Assembly: GCA_965237725.1 (NCBI GenBank)
Contig: OZ250151.1
Location: forward strand, 682,001 to 746,000
DNA from: G965237725 sp965237725
GTDB lineage: Bacteria; Pseudomonadota; Gammaproteobacteria; Arenicellales; Poriferihabitantaceae
Direction: 5' to 3'
Length of the DNA stretch: 64,000 nt
The notes under the pieces are model-generated. The model did not search any database. It was not told the DNA's origin and saw nothing but the letters and a program-made list of their open reading frames with translations. Below are positions 53,966-63,890 of the stretch, in pieces (the first letter of the stretch is position 1; the number at the start of each line of letters is the position of its first letter). The position numbers and the translations under genes are program-made.

Positions 53966-54745
53966 TTATAAACCTCCAAACATTAATGCAGTCAATATGT
54001 AATCACCGCCCAAAATTGCCAGAGATGATGTTACAACGGTACGTGTAGTTGCTCGGCTGACGCCCTCCGATGTAGGCACGGCATTGTACCCTTCAAACAG
54101 TGCAACCCAAATTACGATAAATCCAAATACAAAACTTTTTATCACCCCATTTAGAACATCGTCAATAAGATCGACTCCATTTTGCATGGACGACCAGTAT
54201 ACGCCGGCATCAACACCGAACTGACCAAATCCAATAATATACCCGCCCAGCACACCCACAGCACTTAACATTGCTGCCAACAATGGCATTGCAATCAAAC
54301 CGGCAATAAATCTTGGACCGATCACCCTGATCATCGGGTCCACTGCCATCATTTCCATCGCCGCCAGTTGGTCAGTGGCTTTCATTAAGCCAATCTCTGC
54401 GGTTAGCGCTGAGCCCGCCCGACCGGCAAACAACAGGGCGGCCAGAACCGGACCAAGTTCCCTGACCAAAAATAACGCGACCACCAGCCCGAGACTGGAC
54501 TCGGCACTGAAGTTGACTAATTGATAATAACCCTGCAAACCCAATACCATACCCACAAATAACCCGGAGACCAGAATGATCAACATGGTCAACACACCAA
54601 TGGCATAGAGTTGCTGAATGATTAACTGGGGTCTGGGTAGGCACTTGAACCCACCCTTTAGCGCGAACAATAAAAACACCACCGCTTCCCCGAGACGAAA
54701 TATAAAGTTAATACCCCAACGACCCAGATACTCGATAATACTCAT
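53966..54745 (-). CDS. mlaE: Lipid transport permease MlaE
   Basis: This 259-aa polytopic protein has the MlaE signature region (RELGPVLAALLFAGRAGSAL, then AEIGLMKATDQLAAMEMM). It is the membrane permease of the retrograde phospholipid transporter that keeps outer-membrane asymmetry. It overlaps mlaF by 4 bp. Confidence 0.95.
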   Translation of the reverse strand: MSIIEYLGRWGINFIFRLGEAVVFLLFALKGGFKCLPRPQLIIQQLYAIGVLTMLIILVSGLFVGMVLGLQGYYQLVNFSAESSLGLVVALFLVRELGPVLAALLFAGRAGSALTAEIGLMKATDQLAAMEMMAVDPMIRVIGPRFIAGLIAMPLLAAMLSAVGVLGGYIIGFGQFGVDAGVYWSSMQNGVDLIDDVLNGVIKSFVFGFIVIWVALFEGYNAVPTSEGVSRATTRTVVTSSLAILGGDYILTALMFGGL

Positions 54746-55575
54746 TTTTCAAGCGAACTCAGGTCTTCGACATAATTGCCTGCTGGATAGTGATAGCCCA
54801 CGGGTCCATCGGGGAGACCATTCATAAACTGTCTGATTCCAGGATGCTCGCTGTTGATCATCTCGTCTGCAGGACCGTGTCCGGCAACGATTCCGTTATC
54901 CAGCAAATACACGTAATCTGCAATACTGCAACCTTCAACAACATCATGGGTTACCACTACGGATGTGATGCCCATGGCATCATTTAATTTTCGAATCAAT
55001 TGCACAATGACCCCCATGGATATCGGGTCGAGTCCAACGAAAGGTTCATCGTACATAATCAATTGTGGATCGAGGGCAATCGCCCGGGCCAGAGAAACCC
55101 GACGTGCCATACCACCAGAAAGCTCGGATGGCATGAGGTCACGGGCGCCGCGTAGCCCAACCATTTCCAGCTTCATTAACACCAGGATTCTAATAATTTC
55201 ATCTGGCAAATCCGTCTGTTCCCTGATTGGAAAAGCCACATTCTCAAATACATTTAAATCCGTTAGCAATGCACTATTTTGAAATAACATTCCCAATTGT
55301 CGACGCATTTTAAATAGCTCGGGGCTTTTCGCTGGGGGTATGGGCGAGCCGTCAAAATCAAGCTCACCCGAGCCCATCCGTAATCGACCACCCAACAAAC
55401 TCAAAAAGGTGGATTTACCACATCCGCTTGGACCCATTATTACAGTAACCTTTCCCCTCGGGATAACCAAATCCAACCCCGTGTACACTGGACGATCACC
55501 AAAGGAAAAATGGATATTTCGCGCTTCCACAATTGGATCGTCGAAAATATCAAGATTTGAACGGGTAACATTCAT
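54742..55575 (-). CDS. mlaF: ABC transporter ATP-binding protein MlaF
   Basis: This 277-aa ATPase has Walker A GPSGCGKST, signature LSGGMARRVSLARA, Walker B LIMYDEPFVGLD and the H-loop VTHDVVEG. It powers MlaFEDB lipid transport. It is the first gene of the minus-strand operon mlaFEDCB, probably extending to ibaG and grxD. Confidence 0.95.
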   Translation of the reverse strand: MNVTRSNLDIFDDPIVEARNIHFSFGDRPVYTGLDLVIPRGKVTVIMGPSGCGKSTFLSLLGGRLRMGSGELDFDGSPIPPAKSPELFKMRRQLGMLFQNSALLTDLNVFENVAFPIREQTDLPDEIIRILVLMKLEMVGLRGARDLMPSELSGGMARRVSLARAIALDPQLIMYDEPFVGLDPISMGVIVQLIRKLNDAMGITSVVVTHDVVEGCSIADYVYLLDNGIVAGHGPADEMINSEHPGIRQFMNGLPDGPVGYHYPAGNYVEDLSSLEK

Positions 55576-55720
55576 TGCAATAGTTAGATTGTTCGCAAGA
55601 GAGGAGTAGTAATTCTAGCAGAGACCATTATATTCTCATCAATATTCGATTCGAGTTATTCACCATCGATTCAGCTTTTTGGCAGTGAATCTACCAAACA
55701 GAATTATTGTTAAAAATATT

Positions 55721-55885
55721 TAAGGAACCCCTGGGCAAGTCTGGGTGAATCAAGTTGATGGGTGAATTTTCCAAGATTGAAACGGGAGACTGACGTAATA
55801 GTCATTCTATTGCGAACTTTTCCAACGAAAATATTGGAAAGTTTGGACTCTAAATGATCGGTCATGACTTTGCAGAGATTCCTTA
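55721..55885. repeat. MITE-like inverted-repeat element, copy 2
   Basis: This 165-bp element is related to the one at 814-979: left end taaggaacccctg, right end cagagattcctta, interior words atcaagttg and ctattgcgaa. It has no ORF. It lies between mlaF and the small membrane-protein gene. Its terminal TAA (minus strand, 55883-55885) forms the stop codon of that gene. Confidence 0.75.
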
Positions 55886-56218
55886 GCTAAAAATCCGTTT
55901 GTTTTTTCTGTATGACGATTTTCGTGGCTTAAATGGTATTATCAGAATGAGTATGCCAATGTAGGCAACAAGTACAAAAAAAGTGTGAACAATTATGTTG
56001 TCACCACCAATGAGGTTGTACGCCACCTGATATTGCGAATCTACGCTAATTGTCGTAAATACATCCGACGCCATGGACTTCAAGCCTTCCTGTATGGTTA
56101 ATAGATGTTCGGGTGATTTTACTAGCATCGCAATCTGCAGGGTCAAACCAATTAACGACGCCAGTACAACCCTGACGCCAAGAAAAATTATTGTTGAAAT
56201 TGTGTTCATGATATTCAC
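55883..56218 (-). CDS. Small membrane protein of unknown function
   Basis: This 111-aa protein has an N-terminal hydrophobic region (TIIFLGVRVVLASLIGLTLQIAML, split over two close segments) and a second helix (IVHTFFVLVAYIGILILIIPF). A central soluble loop lies between them. The stop codon is provided by the MITE end, so the original C-terminus may have been longer. No family is recognised. Confidence 0.55.
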   Translation of the reverse strand: MNIMNTISTIIFLGVRVVLASLIGLTLQIAMLVKSPEHLLTIQEGLKSMASDVFTTISVDSQYQVAYNLIGGDNIIVHTFFVLVAYIGILILIIPFKPRKSSYRKNKRIFS

Positions 56219-56300
56219 TCCGAATTAACCCAGGCTGAAATTGTCTAATACTATCGATAATCTAAACTGCATGGAAATATTCGAGATTCCTCGATCTCTA

Positions 56301-56325
56301 ACTAGAACCACGCACTAGAACCACA
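56301..56325. repeat. 12-13 bp tandem duplication upstream of the MoxR gene
   Basis: The unit actagaaccac(gc/a) is repeated at 56301-56313 and 56314-56325, about 70 bp before the MoxR-type start. This may be slippage; no regulatory meaning is shown. Confidence 0.6.
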
Positions 56326-56394
56326 GATGGTCAATGATTGCCTCAATTGAAATTTATCGGTAATATTTAACGTCTTTAGTTATTAATCCTGAGC

Positions 56395-57426
56395 ATGGTA
56401 ACAGAAAAAAACATGAACCAACAAACCCAACAATCCGATGAACCTACAGATTTACAAATTTTGTTCGAGTCGGCTCGCGTCCAATTGAGCGAAACTATTC
56501 TCGGTCAAAAGCATCTTAACGATCGGTTATTGATTGCATTGCTTTCTGACGGTCATCTTTTAGTGGAGGGCGCGCCGGGCCTGGCTAAGACCCGAGCGGT
56601 AAAATCCCTGTCCGAGCTTGTTGACGCAGAGTTTCATCGCGTGCAATTCACCCCCGATTTACTGCCAGCGGACCTGACCGGGACGGATATCTACAATCCC
56701 CAGCAGGCCAGTTTTAAATTTCAGCAAGGCCCGCTGTTTCACAATATCATTCTGGCCGATGAAATCAATCGGGCACCGGCTAAGGTGCAGTCTGCACTGC
56801 TCGAAGCCATGGCGGAAAGACAAATTACCATTGGCAGAACAACCCATCCCCTGCCAGAACTATTCATGGTCATGGCAACCCAAAATCCTATTGAACAGGA
56901 AGGCACTTACCCCCTGCCGGAGGCCCAGCTCGATCGATTTTTACTTCATGTCAATGTGGCCTATCCCTCTACTGATGTGGAAAGCAAAATTATGGCCCTG
57001 GCCCATGATGAAGCGTTGCAACAGGTTCAATCTGGGCAATCATCGAGCCCCACGACAACGGTAAAAATCAGTGAAACCCAGATTAAAGCGGCCAGAATGG
57101 AGGTGCTGAATCTTCATTTATCAAAACCTATCCAGGAGTATATAGTGCAACTTGTTCTGGCAACCCGTAACCCGGATGGCTATGCCCGGGAATTAAAGTC
57201 TTGGATTGAATATGGTGCCAGCCCAAGAGGCTCAATTGGGCTCGAGCGGGTATCTCGCGCCCATGCATGGATTAATGGCCGGGATTTTGTATCCCCGGAC
57301 GATGTTCAAAAAATGGCCCACGATGCACTGCGTCATAGAATAATATTGTCATTCACAGCGGAAGCAGAAGGCATCGACACCGATCATGTCATTTCCCGGT
57401 TACTCGATCTTGTGCCGGTGCCGTAA
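56395..57426 (+). CDS. MoxR-family AAA+ ATPase
   Basis: This 343-aa protein has Walker A GAPGLAKTRAVKS, Walker B ILADEINRAPAKVQ, sensor ATQNPIEQEGTYPLPEAQ and an Arg finger region LDRFLLH. MoxR ATPases act as chaperones with DUF58 and VWA partners, which are encoded next. The GTG or ATG at 56395 and the inner ATG at 56413 are both possible starts. It is the first gene of a MoxR-DUF58 pair; no VWA gene follows. Confidence 0.92.
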   Translation: MVTEKNMNQQTQQSDEPTDLQILFESARVQLSETILGQKHLNDRLLIALLSDGHLLVEGAPGLAKTRAVKSLSELVDAEFHRVQFTPDLLPADLTGTDIYNPQQASFKFQQGPLFHNIILADEINRAPAKVQSALLEAMAERQITIGRTTHPLPELFMVMATQNPIEQEGTYPLPEAQLDRFLLHVNVAYPSTDVESKIMALAHDEALQQVQSGQSSSPTTTVKISETQIKAARMEVLNLHLSKPIQEYIVQLVLATRNPDGYARELKSWIEYGASPRGSIGLERVSRAHAWINGRDFVSPDDVQKMAHDALRHRIILSFTAEAEGIDTDHVISRLLDLVPVP

Positions 57427-57476
57427 AAATTTAGATTTTAGACTTTGGCGCCCAGGGTAAATAAGAGCCACCGCCA

Positions 57477-58400
57477 ATGGAGCTGAATAATCCTGATTAT
57501 GGTGTCTATGCTGACAAGCAGTCGTTGATTGCGTTGCGCCTCAACGCTCGGCTACTCAAGCTCGATTTATCACAAGGTGTGCGGTCCATATTGGCCGGGC
57601 AACACAGTTCCCGATTTCGTGGACGGGGAATGGATTTCTCCGAATCCAGGCAATATCAACCGGGGGACGATGTTCGCAATATCGACTGGCGAGTAACCGC
57701 CCGAACCGGAGAGACCCATACAAAAGTCTATATCGAAGAACGAGAAAGACCCGTATTTATTTTGGTGGATTTTAGTCCATCTCTATATTTTGGCACCAAA
57801 CAGTCTTATAAGTCTGTACTTGCCGCCCAGGCTGCTGCACTCATTGCCTGGACTACGGTGCAACACGGTGATCGTATCGGCGGGGTGTTAATGTCCAATG
57901 ATCGTGTCACCGATTTAAAACCCAAGGCCAGTCGACGGGGTGCATTATCCATGATTAATGCACTATCCGAAGCGACCCACGCAAAGGTCAATTACAACGG
58001 CCCACCCCAGCTCAATCGGGCACTGCAACATTTAAATGCGGTGGTTCATCCCGGCAGTCTGGTTTTTATTTTTAGTGATTTTTACAGTATTAATCAGCAA
58101 ACCCAGAAATTTTTGTCACGAATACGCCAACACAATGACGTGGTCGCCTGTCAATTGCTTGATCCAGTGGAGTTGGCTCCACCTATCGCTGGTCGTTATG
58201 TCATCACCGATGGACGGGATCGTGGAAATTCAGCAGTAATTAATACTGCAAGTAAATCTACCCGTCGAAAATACCAGGCATTTTTTTCTGAACACCAGAA
58301 AAAACTGGAAAACATTTCAACACGCCTGCGCATTCCGGTAATCAAACTGATTAATGGCGATGATCTGGTCGCCCGAATGACGGAAATTTTTGGTAAATAG
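57477..58400 (+). CDS. DUF58-domain protein (MoxR partner)
   Basis: This 307-aa protein has the DUF58 signature SRQYQPGDDVRNIDWRVTAR and a VWA-like segment PVFILVDFSPSLYFG. It has no transmembrane helix, so it is probably cytoplasmic, and acts with the adjacent MoxR ATPase in a protein-maturation complex whose client is unknown. The gene ends 27 bp before the convergent dxs stop. Confidence 0.9.
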   Translation: MELNNPDYGVYADKQSLIALRLNARLLKLDLSQGVRSILAGQHSSRFRGRGMDFSESRQYQPGDDVRNIDWRVTARTGETHTKVYIEERERPVFILVDFSPSLYFGTKQSYKSVLAAQAAALIAWTTVQHGDRIGGVLMSNDRVTDLKPKASRRGALSMINALSEATHAKVNYNGPPQLNRALQHLNAVVHPGSLVFIFSDFYSINQQTQKFLSRIRQHNDVVACQLLDPVELAPPIAGRYVITDGRDRGNSAVINTASKSTRRKYQAFFSEHQKKLENISTRLRIPVIKLINGDDLVARMTEIFGK

Positions 58401-58427
58401 TCTGGCGCAACCACTGCACCCGCCAAT

Positions 58428-60377
58428 TTAGCTCACAGCGGTTATACTCGCAACGCTATTATCAGATTCCGTCAGCGCCGCTATTTTGGAAAGTATCTGC
58501 CGCTTAATACCGTCTGCATCGAGTCCAATTGCGGCAAGTTGCTGCTGCTGGGTACCGTGATCGAGATGTCTATCAGGCACACCTAGATGTAAAACAGGCC
58601 CGTGTCTGTCATGGGCCACCAGACATTCACTAATCGCGGAACCCGCGCCTCCCATGACGACATTTTCTTCAACGCTAACCAGTAAATAGTGAGTATCAGC
58701 CAGGGATAATATTAATTGTTCGTCAAGAGGTTTTACAAATCGCATATTCACCAGTGTCGCATCCAGCGCTTCAGCAACTTCCATTGCCGGCGTGACCATG
58801 GTTCCAAAAGCCAGAATTGCGATTCGATTATCTTTGCTCTTGTCGGTACCCTTGTTAGTGATTTGGGATTTCCTGCGAATCTCGCCTTTACCCATGGGAA
58901 TTAATTTCATTTTGGCTTGTTCTGCAACGCCAGGGCCGCCACCCCGGGGATAGCGTACAGAAGCCGGCCCCCTGTGCTGGTAGCCGGTGTAGAGCATATT
59001 TCGACACTCAGCTTCGTCAGCCGGTGCCATTATGACCATCTCGGGAACACATCTAAGATAGGAATAGTCATAAACCCCGGCGTGGGTAGCCCCATCAGCA
59101 CCAACAAGCCCGGCCCGATCTATTGCGAAAAGCACATCCAGGTCCTGAATAGAAATATCGTGAATCAGCTGATCATAGGCTCGTTGCAAAAAGGTGGAAT
59201 AAATAGCCACTACGGGCTTTGCACCCTCACAGGCCAAACCCGCTGCAAAGGTTAATGAATGCTGCTCGGCAATACCCACATCAAAATAACGTTCCGGATA
59301 CTCCTGGGAAAATTTAACCAATCCAGAGCCTTCGCGCATCGCAGGTGTGATTCCGATCAGCCTGTCATCCTCAGCGGCCATGTCACACAGCCAGTCACTA
59401 AATACGTTGGTATAGGTTCGGCCTTTTTTCTTTTTCTCCATCTTGCCAGTGTCGCGATTAAATGGCGTCACTCCATGAAATGTTAACGGATCGCCCTCTG
59501 CGGGCTCGAAACCCTTACCCTTTTGGGTAATTACATGCAAAAACCGCGGGCCTTTCATCTCACGCATGTTTTTCAGGGTGGTGGTCAGGGTATTGAGATT
59601 ATGACCATCGATGGGGCCGATGTAATAAAACCCCAGTTCCTCGAATAACGTACTCGGCATGACCATGCCTTTCATATGTTCTTCCCATCGTCGGGCATAA
59701 TTTTTTACCTGGGGTGGCAATGTACTTAAAACCGTTTTGTAACCTTCCCTGACCGTGGAATAGGCCTGACCCGACAGAATACGTGCGAGGTAATTGGAAA
59801 TTGCACCGACATTAGGCGAAATTGACATTTCGTTGTCATTCAGAATCACCAACAGATTTGCATCGAGATCACCGGCATTATTTAAGGCCTCAAATGCGAT
59901 ACCACCGGTCAACGCCCCATCGCCAATAATTGCGACAACTTCATTGTCGGATTTTTGCTGCCCCGCAGCTACTGCCATCCCCAATGCCGCACTGATTGAG
60001 GTGCTTGAATGCCCTGCGCCGAAGGTATCGTATTCGCTTTCTTTGCGTTTAAGGAATCCCGATAATCCATCCAACTGACGAATGGTATGAATTTTATCCC
60101 GGCGACCGGTGAGTATTTTGTGTGGATAAGCCTGGTGGCCGATATCCCAGACCAATCGGTCGTCCGGGGTGTTAAAAATATAGTGAAGCGCAATGGTAAG
60201 CTCGATAGTGCCAAGACCTGGGGCAAGATGACCTCCAATTTGAGAAGTCACTTCGATCAAATATCGCCTAAGTTCATCTGCCAGTTGGTCCAGTTGACCC
60301 GGGTCCAGTTGTCTCAACTGTTTGGGGTCGTCTATCTCGAAAAGCAATGGATAATTTGTACTGCCCTCGGGCATCAA
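58428..60377 (-). CDS. dxs: 1-deoxy-D-xylulose-5-phosphate synthase
   Basis: This 649-aa thiamine-diphosphate enzyme has WDIGHQAYPHKILTGR, the TPP motif IGDGALTGGIAFEALNNAG and the downstream DRAGLVGADGATHAG. It condenses pyruvate and glyceraldehyde 3-phosphate at the start of the MEP isoprenoid pathway. The length is normal. Its start overlaps the ispA stop by 4 bp, and xseB-ispA-dxs is a common order. Confidence 0.97.
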   Translation of the reverse strand: MMPEGSTNYPLLFEIDDPKQLRQLDPGQLDQLADELRRYLIEVTSQIGGHLAPGLGTIELTIALHYIFNTPDDRLVWDIGHQAYPHKILTGRRDKIHTIRQLDGLSGFLKRKESEYDTFGAGHSSTSISAALGMAVAAGQQKSDNEVVAIIGDGALTGGIAFEALNNAGDLDANLLVILNDNEMSISPNVGAISNYLARILSGQAYSTVREGYKTVLSTLPPQVKNYARRWEEHMKGMVMPSTLFEELGFYYIGPIDGHNLNTLTTTLKNMREMKGPRFLHVITQKGKGFEPAEGDPLTFHGVTPFNRDTGKMEKKKKGRTYTNVFSDWLCDMAAEDDRLIGITPAMREGSGLVKFSQEYPERYFDVGIAEQHSLTFAAGLACEGAKPVVAIYSTFLQRAYDQLIHDISIQDLDVLFAIDRAGLVGADGATHAGVYDYSYLRCVPEMVIMAPADEAECRNMLYTGYQHRGPASVRYPRGGGPGVAEQAKMKLIPMGKGEIRRKSQITNKGTDKSKDNRIAILAFGTMVTPAMEVAEALDATLVNMRFVKPLDEQLILSLADTHYLLVSVEENVVMGGAGSAISECLVAHDRHGPVLHLGVPDRHLDHGTQQQQLAAIGLDADGIKRQILSKIAALTESDNSVASITAVS

Positions 60378-61279
60378 TAACTCCGGTTTACGACAAATTG
60401 CGCAAGTTGTTCAAGGAAGCGTCTATTATCCCCTAAACCCTCAATGGATTCGATAGCTTGCTCAGATAAATTGTTTGCATGGGCTCTGGCTTTGTCCAGC
60501 CCGATTAAGGATACGTAGGTGGATTTGTTCATACGCGCATCAGATCCACTGGGTTTACCCAGGGTATTACTGTCCCCTGTATGGTCAAGGATATCATCTG
60601 CAATCTGAAACGCCAGGCCCACTGCTGAGGCATATTCGCCCAGACTGTGTAATAGCGATTCATCCACACTGGGTGCAGCCAGCCCTCCTATAATTGCAGA
60701 TGCTTTGATTAATGCGCCGGTTTTTAATTGATGAATTTTAACCAGTTCGTCAAATCCAGTTTCATTTCCAGTTGCTTCCATATCCAGAGCCTGGCCGCCG
60801 GCCATCCCCAAAGATCCAATGGCCATTGACAGGGTTTCAATCATGCGTGACTTATGTTGTGCGGGAATGTCATTCCATCGAGATGATGCGAGAATCTCAA
60901 AAGCCCGGGATTGCAAAGCGTCTCCGGCTAGAACCGCTGTGGCCTCATCATACTCAATATGACAGGTCGGGCGACCCCGGCGTAGTTCATCATCGTCCAT
61001 TGCCGGTAAATCGTCATGGGTTAACGAATACGCATGTACCATTTCCACCGCGCAGGCTGGGGTATCCAGTGTGTCGGGTGATGCACCGGCCAATTCCCCA
61101 CAGGCATATACCAGCATCGCCCGAAATCGTTTACCCCCGCCGAGCAATACATAGGCCATTGCCTGATGCAATGTGCTCGAGGTATCAAGTTCTGATCCTT
61201 GCGTCTCTACCAGCCGATGTTGAAGAGCAGATTCGGTACGTTGACTATAGTTTTTCCAGACCGCTTCAAACTCGCTCAA
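60374..61279 (-). CDS. ispA: (2E,6E)-farnesyl diphosphate synthase
   Basis: This 301-aa trans-prenyltransferase has the two Asp-rich motifs: DDLPAMDDDELRRG and DDILDHTGD. It makes farnesyl diphosphate for quinones and undecaprenyl phosphate. The size fits IspA. It lies between xseB and dxs in one operon. Confidence 0.95.
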   Translation of the reverse strand: MSEFEAVWKNYSQRTESALQHRLVETQGSELDTSSTLHQAMAYVLLGGGKRFRAMLVYACGELAGASPDTLDTPACAVEMVHAYSLTHDDLPAMDDDELRRGRPTCHIEYDEATAVLAGDALQSRAFEILASSRWNDIPAQHKSRMIETLSMAIGSLGMAGGQALDMEATGNETGFDELVKIHQLKTGALIKASAIIGGLAAPSVDESLLHSLGEYASAVGLAFQIADDILDHTGDSNTLGKPSGSDARMNKSTYVSLIGLDKARAHANNLSEQAIESIEGLGDNRRFLEQLAQFVVNRSY

Positions 61280-61286
61280 CTAGCTC

Positions 61287-61568
61287 TCACCCCTGGTCCT
61301 CATCCTCGTCGCCCATATCATCTTCCAAGTATTCATCGTCCAAAGGTTCGAGTTTGTAATCTCCATGTTTTTTTACCAGCTTTTCAACTTTCTGCTGGGC
61401 AACATCGAGGCTTTTCTGGCATTTTTCCGACAATGACATACCGCGTTCAAAATCGTTAAGGGTCTCATCCAGGGACTGTTCGCCGTGTTCCATCCGATTA
61501 ACAATTTTTTCGAGTTCTGCCAGGGATTTCTCGAAATCGGGTGGAGTCGTTTTCTTGGGCTGGGGCAT
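61287..61568 (-). CDS. xseB: Exodeoxyribonuclease VII small subunit
   Basis: This 93-aa protein has the conserved FEKSLAELEKIVNRMEHGEQ and SLDETLNDFERGMSL pattern of XseB, with an acidic tail. With XseA it forms exonuclease VII, which degrades single-stranded DNA. It is the first gene of the xseB-ispA-dxs unit, divergent from parE. Confidence 0.95.
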   Translation of the reverse strand: MPQPKKTTPPDFEKSLAELEKIVNRMEHGEQSLDETLNDFERGMSLSEKCQKSLDVAQQKVEKLVKKHGDYKLEPLDDEYLEDDMGDEDEDQG

Positions 61569-61775
61569 GCTTAAAAAACCGAAGAGTGATTATGTTCAAC
61601 GGAGTATAATATCAAACCATGGAAAGAAGCGAATTGACGCGCCAACTTCCTGAATTTTTACCCATTCATTTTCAGAATAAGCACAAATGTTATCCTATTC
61701 CACTGATCGTTCTCCTGGAAGCCAAATGATCAGGTTCAATACAATAAACCTCAACTCAAGATTTGTCACAACCAA

Positions 61776-63668
61776 ATGAGCAGTAATTACACAGCGTCTG
61801 CAATCGAAGTACTTACCGGGATCGAGCCGGTAAGAAAACGACCGGGAATGTACACCGAAACCGACAGACCCAACCACCTCGCCCATGAAGTCATCGATAA
61901 TAGCGTGGACGAAGCCATCGTTGGACACGCAGATTCCATTGAAATCCACTTACATCCCGATGACTCTCTGACCGTTGCAGATAACGGCCGCGGCATGCCC
62001 GTGGATATCCATAAAGAAGAAGGGGTCAGTGGGGTTGAGTTAATCATGACTCGCCTCCACGCCGGCGGCAAGTTTTCCGGAGATCATTATCAGTACTCCG
62101 GGGGCTTACACGGGGTTGGCGTTTCTGTGGTCAACGCCCTGTCCTCCCATCTCGACGTATGGATAAGGCGAAATGGTGAGCAACATCATATCAGCTTCGC
62201 CAATGGCGAAAAGAAAACCAACTTAAAATTAACAGAAAAAGTTTCCAGGAAATTGACTGGAACCGTGATTCGATTTCATCCGGATCCAGAGTTTTTCGAC
62301 TCGCCGAAGTTTCATGTTCCCAGGCTGAAACGCACGCTCAAAGCCAAGGCGGTGTTGTGCCCTGGTCTGTATGTCAGTTTTTTTGATGAAACCAATGAAG
62401 ATAATAACGAAAGCTGGCAATACGAAGATGGCTTACAACAATACCTGACCAGCTCTCTGGGCGATGCAGAACTTGTTCCAGCACTACCCTATATAGGAAA
62501 ATTTCGAAGCGAAAATGGCGAATTGGACTGGGCTCTCGCCTGGGTCACTGATGGCGGAGAATGTATTACTGAAAGTTATGTGAACCTGGTGCCCACAATC
62601 CAGGGTGGAACCCACGTCAGTGGATTCAGGAGCGGACTGACCGATTCGATCCGGGAGTTTTGTGAGTATCGGGATATTTTGCCAAGGGGGGTGAAACTAA
62701 CCCCGGAAGATATCTGGGTTAATTGCACCTACATTCTTTCGGTAAGAATCAAGGAGCCCCAGTTCAGCGGCCAGACCAAAGATCGTTTATCTTCCCGAGA
62801 AACCAGCACCATGGTTCATACGGCGGTGAAAGATGCATTCGGGCTGTGGTTGAACCAGCATATCAGCGATGCGGAAAAAATCGCAAATATCGCCATTGAC
62901 AATGCCCATAGACGACTACGGGCCGGAAAACGTGTGCAACGAAAGAAAATTACCAGCGGTCCTGCGCTTCCTGGAAAACTGGCTGATTGCACCAGTGACA
63001 ACCTGGAACTAACCGAGTTATTTCTGGTAGAAGGTGACTCCGCTGGCGGTTCCGCGAAACAGGCCCGGGATCGCGTATTTCAGGCCATAATGCCGCTGCG
63101 GGGGAAAATTCTCAATACCTGGGAAGTTGATTCTGCGGAGGTTCTTGGCTCCCAGGAAGTTCATGATATTGCAATTGCATTAGGGGTAGATCCGGGATCA
63201 GAAGACCTTTCTGGACTACGATATGGCCGAGTATGCATTCTCGCGGATGCAGATTCTGATGGCGCGCACATTGCGACATTGCTTTGTGCGCTCTTTCTTC
63301 GTCATTTTCCGGCCCTTGTGGAAGCCGGTCGAGTTTGTATAGCAATGCCGCCACTATTTAGAATCGATGTTGCCAAAAAAGTATATTACGCCCTGGACGA
63401 GGCAAAAAAGGAGGAAATCCTGGCCCAAATTGAAGCTGAGAAAATTCGTGGAAAAATCAGTATTCAGCGATTTAAGGGGCTGGGCGAAATGAATCCACCT
63501 CAACTTCGTGAAACAACCATGAACCCCGAAACCCGAAGCTTGTTACAACTGGTGGTAAAACGCGGTGATGGCACACATTCAATAATGGACATGCTATTGG
63601 CGAAAAAACGGGCACCCGATAGAAAAAGCTGGTTAACCCAGAAAGGCAATCAAATCGAGATTACCTAA
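61776..63668 (+). CDS. parE: DNA topoisomerase IV subunit B
   Basis: This 630-aa protein has the GHKL ATPase motifs (EVIDNSVDEAIVGHAD, DNGRGMPVD, GGLHGVGVSVVNALS), the transducer domain and the TOPRIM motifs LVEGDSAGGSAKQARDR and ADADSDGAHIATL. The length and PLRGKILN context favour ParE over GyrB (about 800 aa). With ParC it decatenates daughter chromosomes. It is divergent from xseB. Confidence 0.95.
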   Translation: MSSNYTASAIEVLTGIEPVRKRPGMYTETDRPNHLAHEVIDNSVDEAIVGHADSIEIHLHPDDSLTVADNGRGMPVDIHKEEGVSGVELIMTRLHAGGKFSGDHYQYSGGLHGVGVSVVNALSSHLDVWIRRNGEQHHISFANGEKKTNLKLTEKVSRKLTGTVIRFHPDPEFFDSPKFHVPRLKRTLKAKAVLCPGLYVSFFDETNEDNNESWQYEDGLQQYLTSSLGDAELVPALPYIGKFRSENGELDWALAWVTDGGECITESYVNLVPTIQGGTHVSGFRSGLTDSIREFCEYRDILPRGVKLTPEDIWVNCTYILSVRIKEPQFSGQTKDRLSSRETSTMVHTAVKDAFGLWLNQHISDAEKIANIAIDNAHRRLRAGKRVQRKKITSGPALPGKLADCTSDNLELTELFLVEGDSAGGSAKQARDRVFQAIMPLRGKILNTWEVDSAEVLGSQEVHDIAIALGVDPGSEDLSGLRYGRVCILADADSDGAHIATLLCALFLRHFPALVEAGRVCIAMPPLFRIDVAKKVYYALDEAKKEEILAQIEAEKIRGKISIQRFKGLGEMNPPQLRETTMNPETRSLLQLVVKRGDGTHSIMDMLLAKKRAPDRKSWLTQKGNQIEIT

Positions 63669-63693
63669 AATATTCAATTTAAATGACCAAAAA

Positions 63694-63722
63694 TTGTAGA
63701 CGTTGAACTAAATCAATAATAA
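63694..63722 (+). promoter_or_regulatory. Weak candidate promoter for the cold-shock gene
   Basis: TTGTAG at 63694-63699 and TAATAA at 63717-63722 are spaced by 17 bp. If used, they would give a leader of about 160 nt before the cold-shock start, as is common for cspA-type mRNAs. The match to consensus is only moderate. Confidence 0.25.
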
Positions 63723-63890
63723 AATGTCGTGTGTTAGTTTTGTTAACCCGAATCTGTTGAATTTTTGTGATTCGTTGTCCTCTCGAAAGGTTGTGTTAAC
63801 TGCGAGGTGGTTAGCTATTTTTTGAAGGTTCTCAAATTTTTTTACATAATAAATAAAAAATAGAGAGATGGTATCGCGGAGGATACTACA

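Noticed and set aside
57806..57991. Minus-strand ORF within the DUF58 gene
   Set aside because: It is a shadow of a well-supported coding region.
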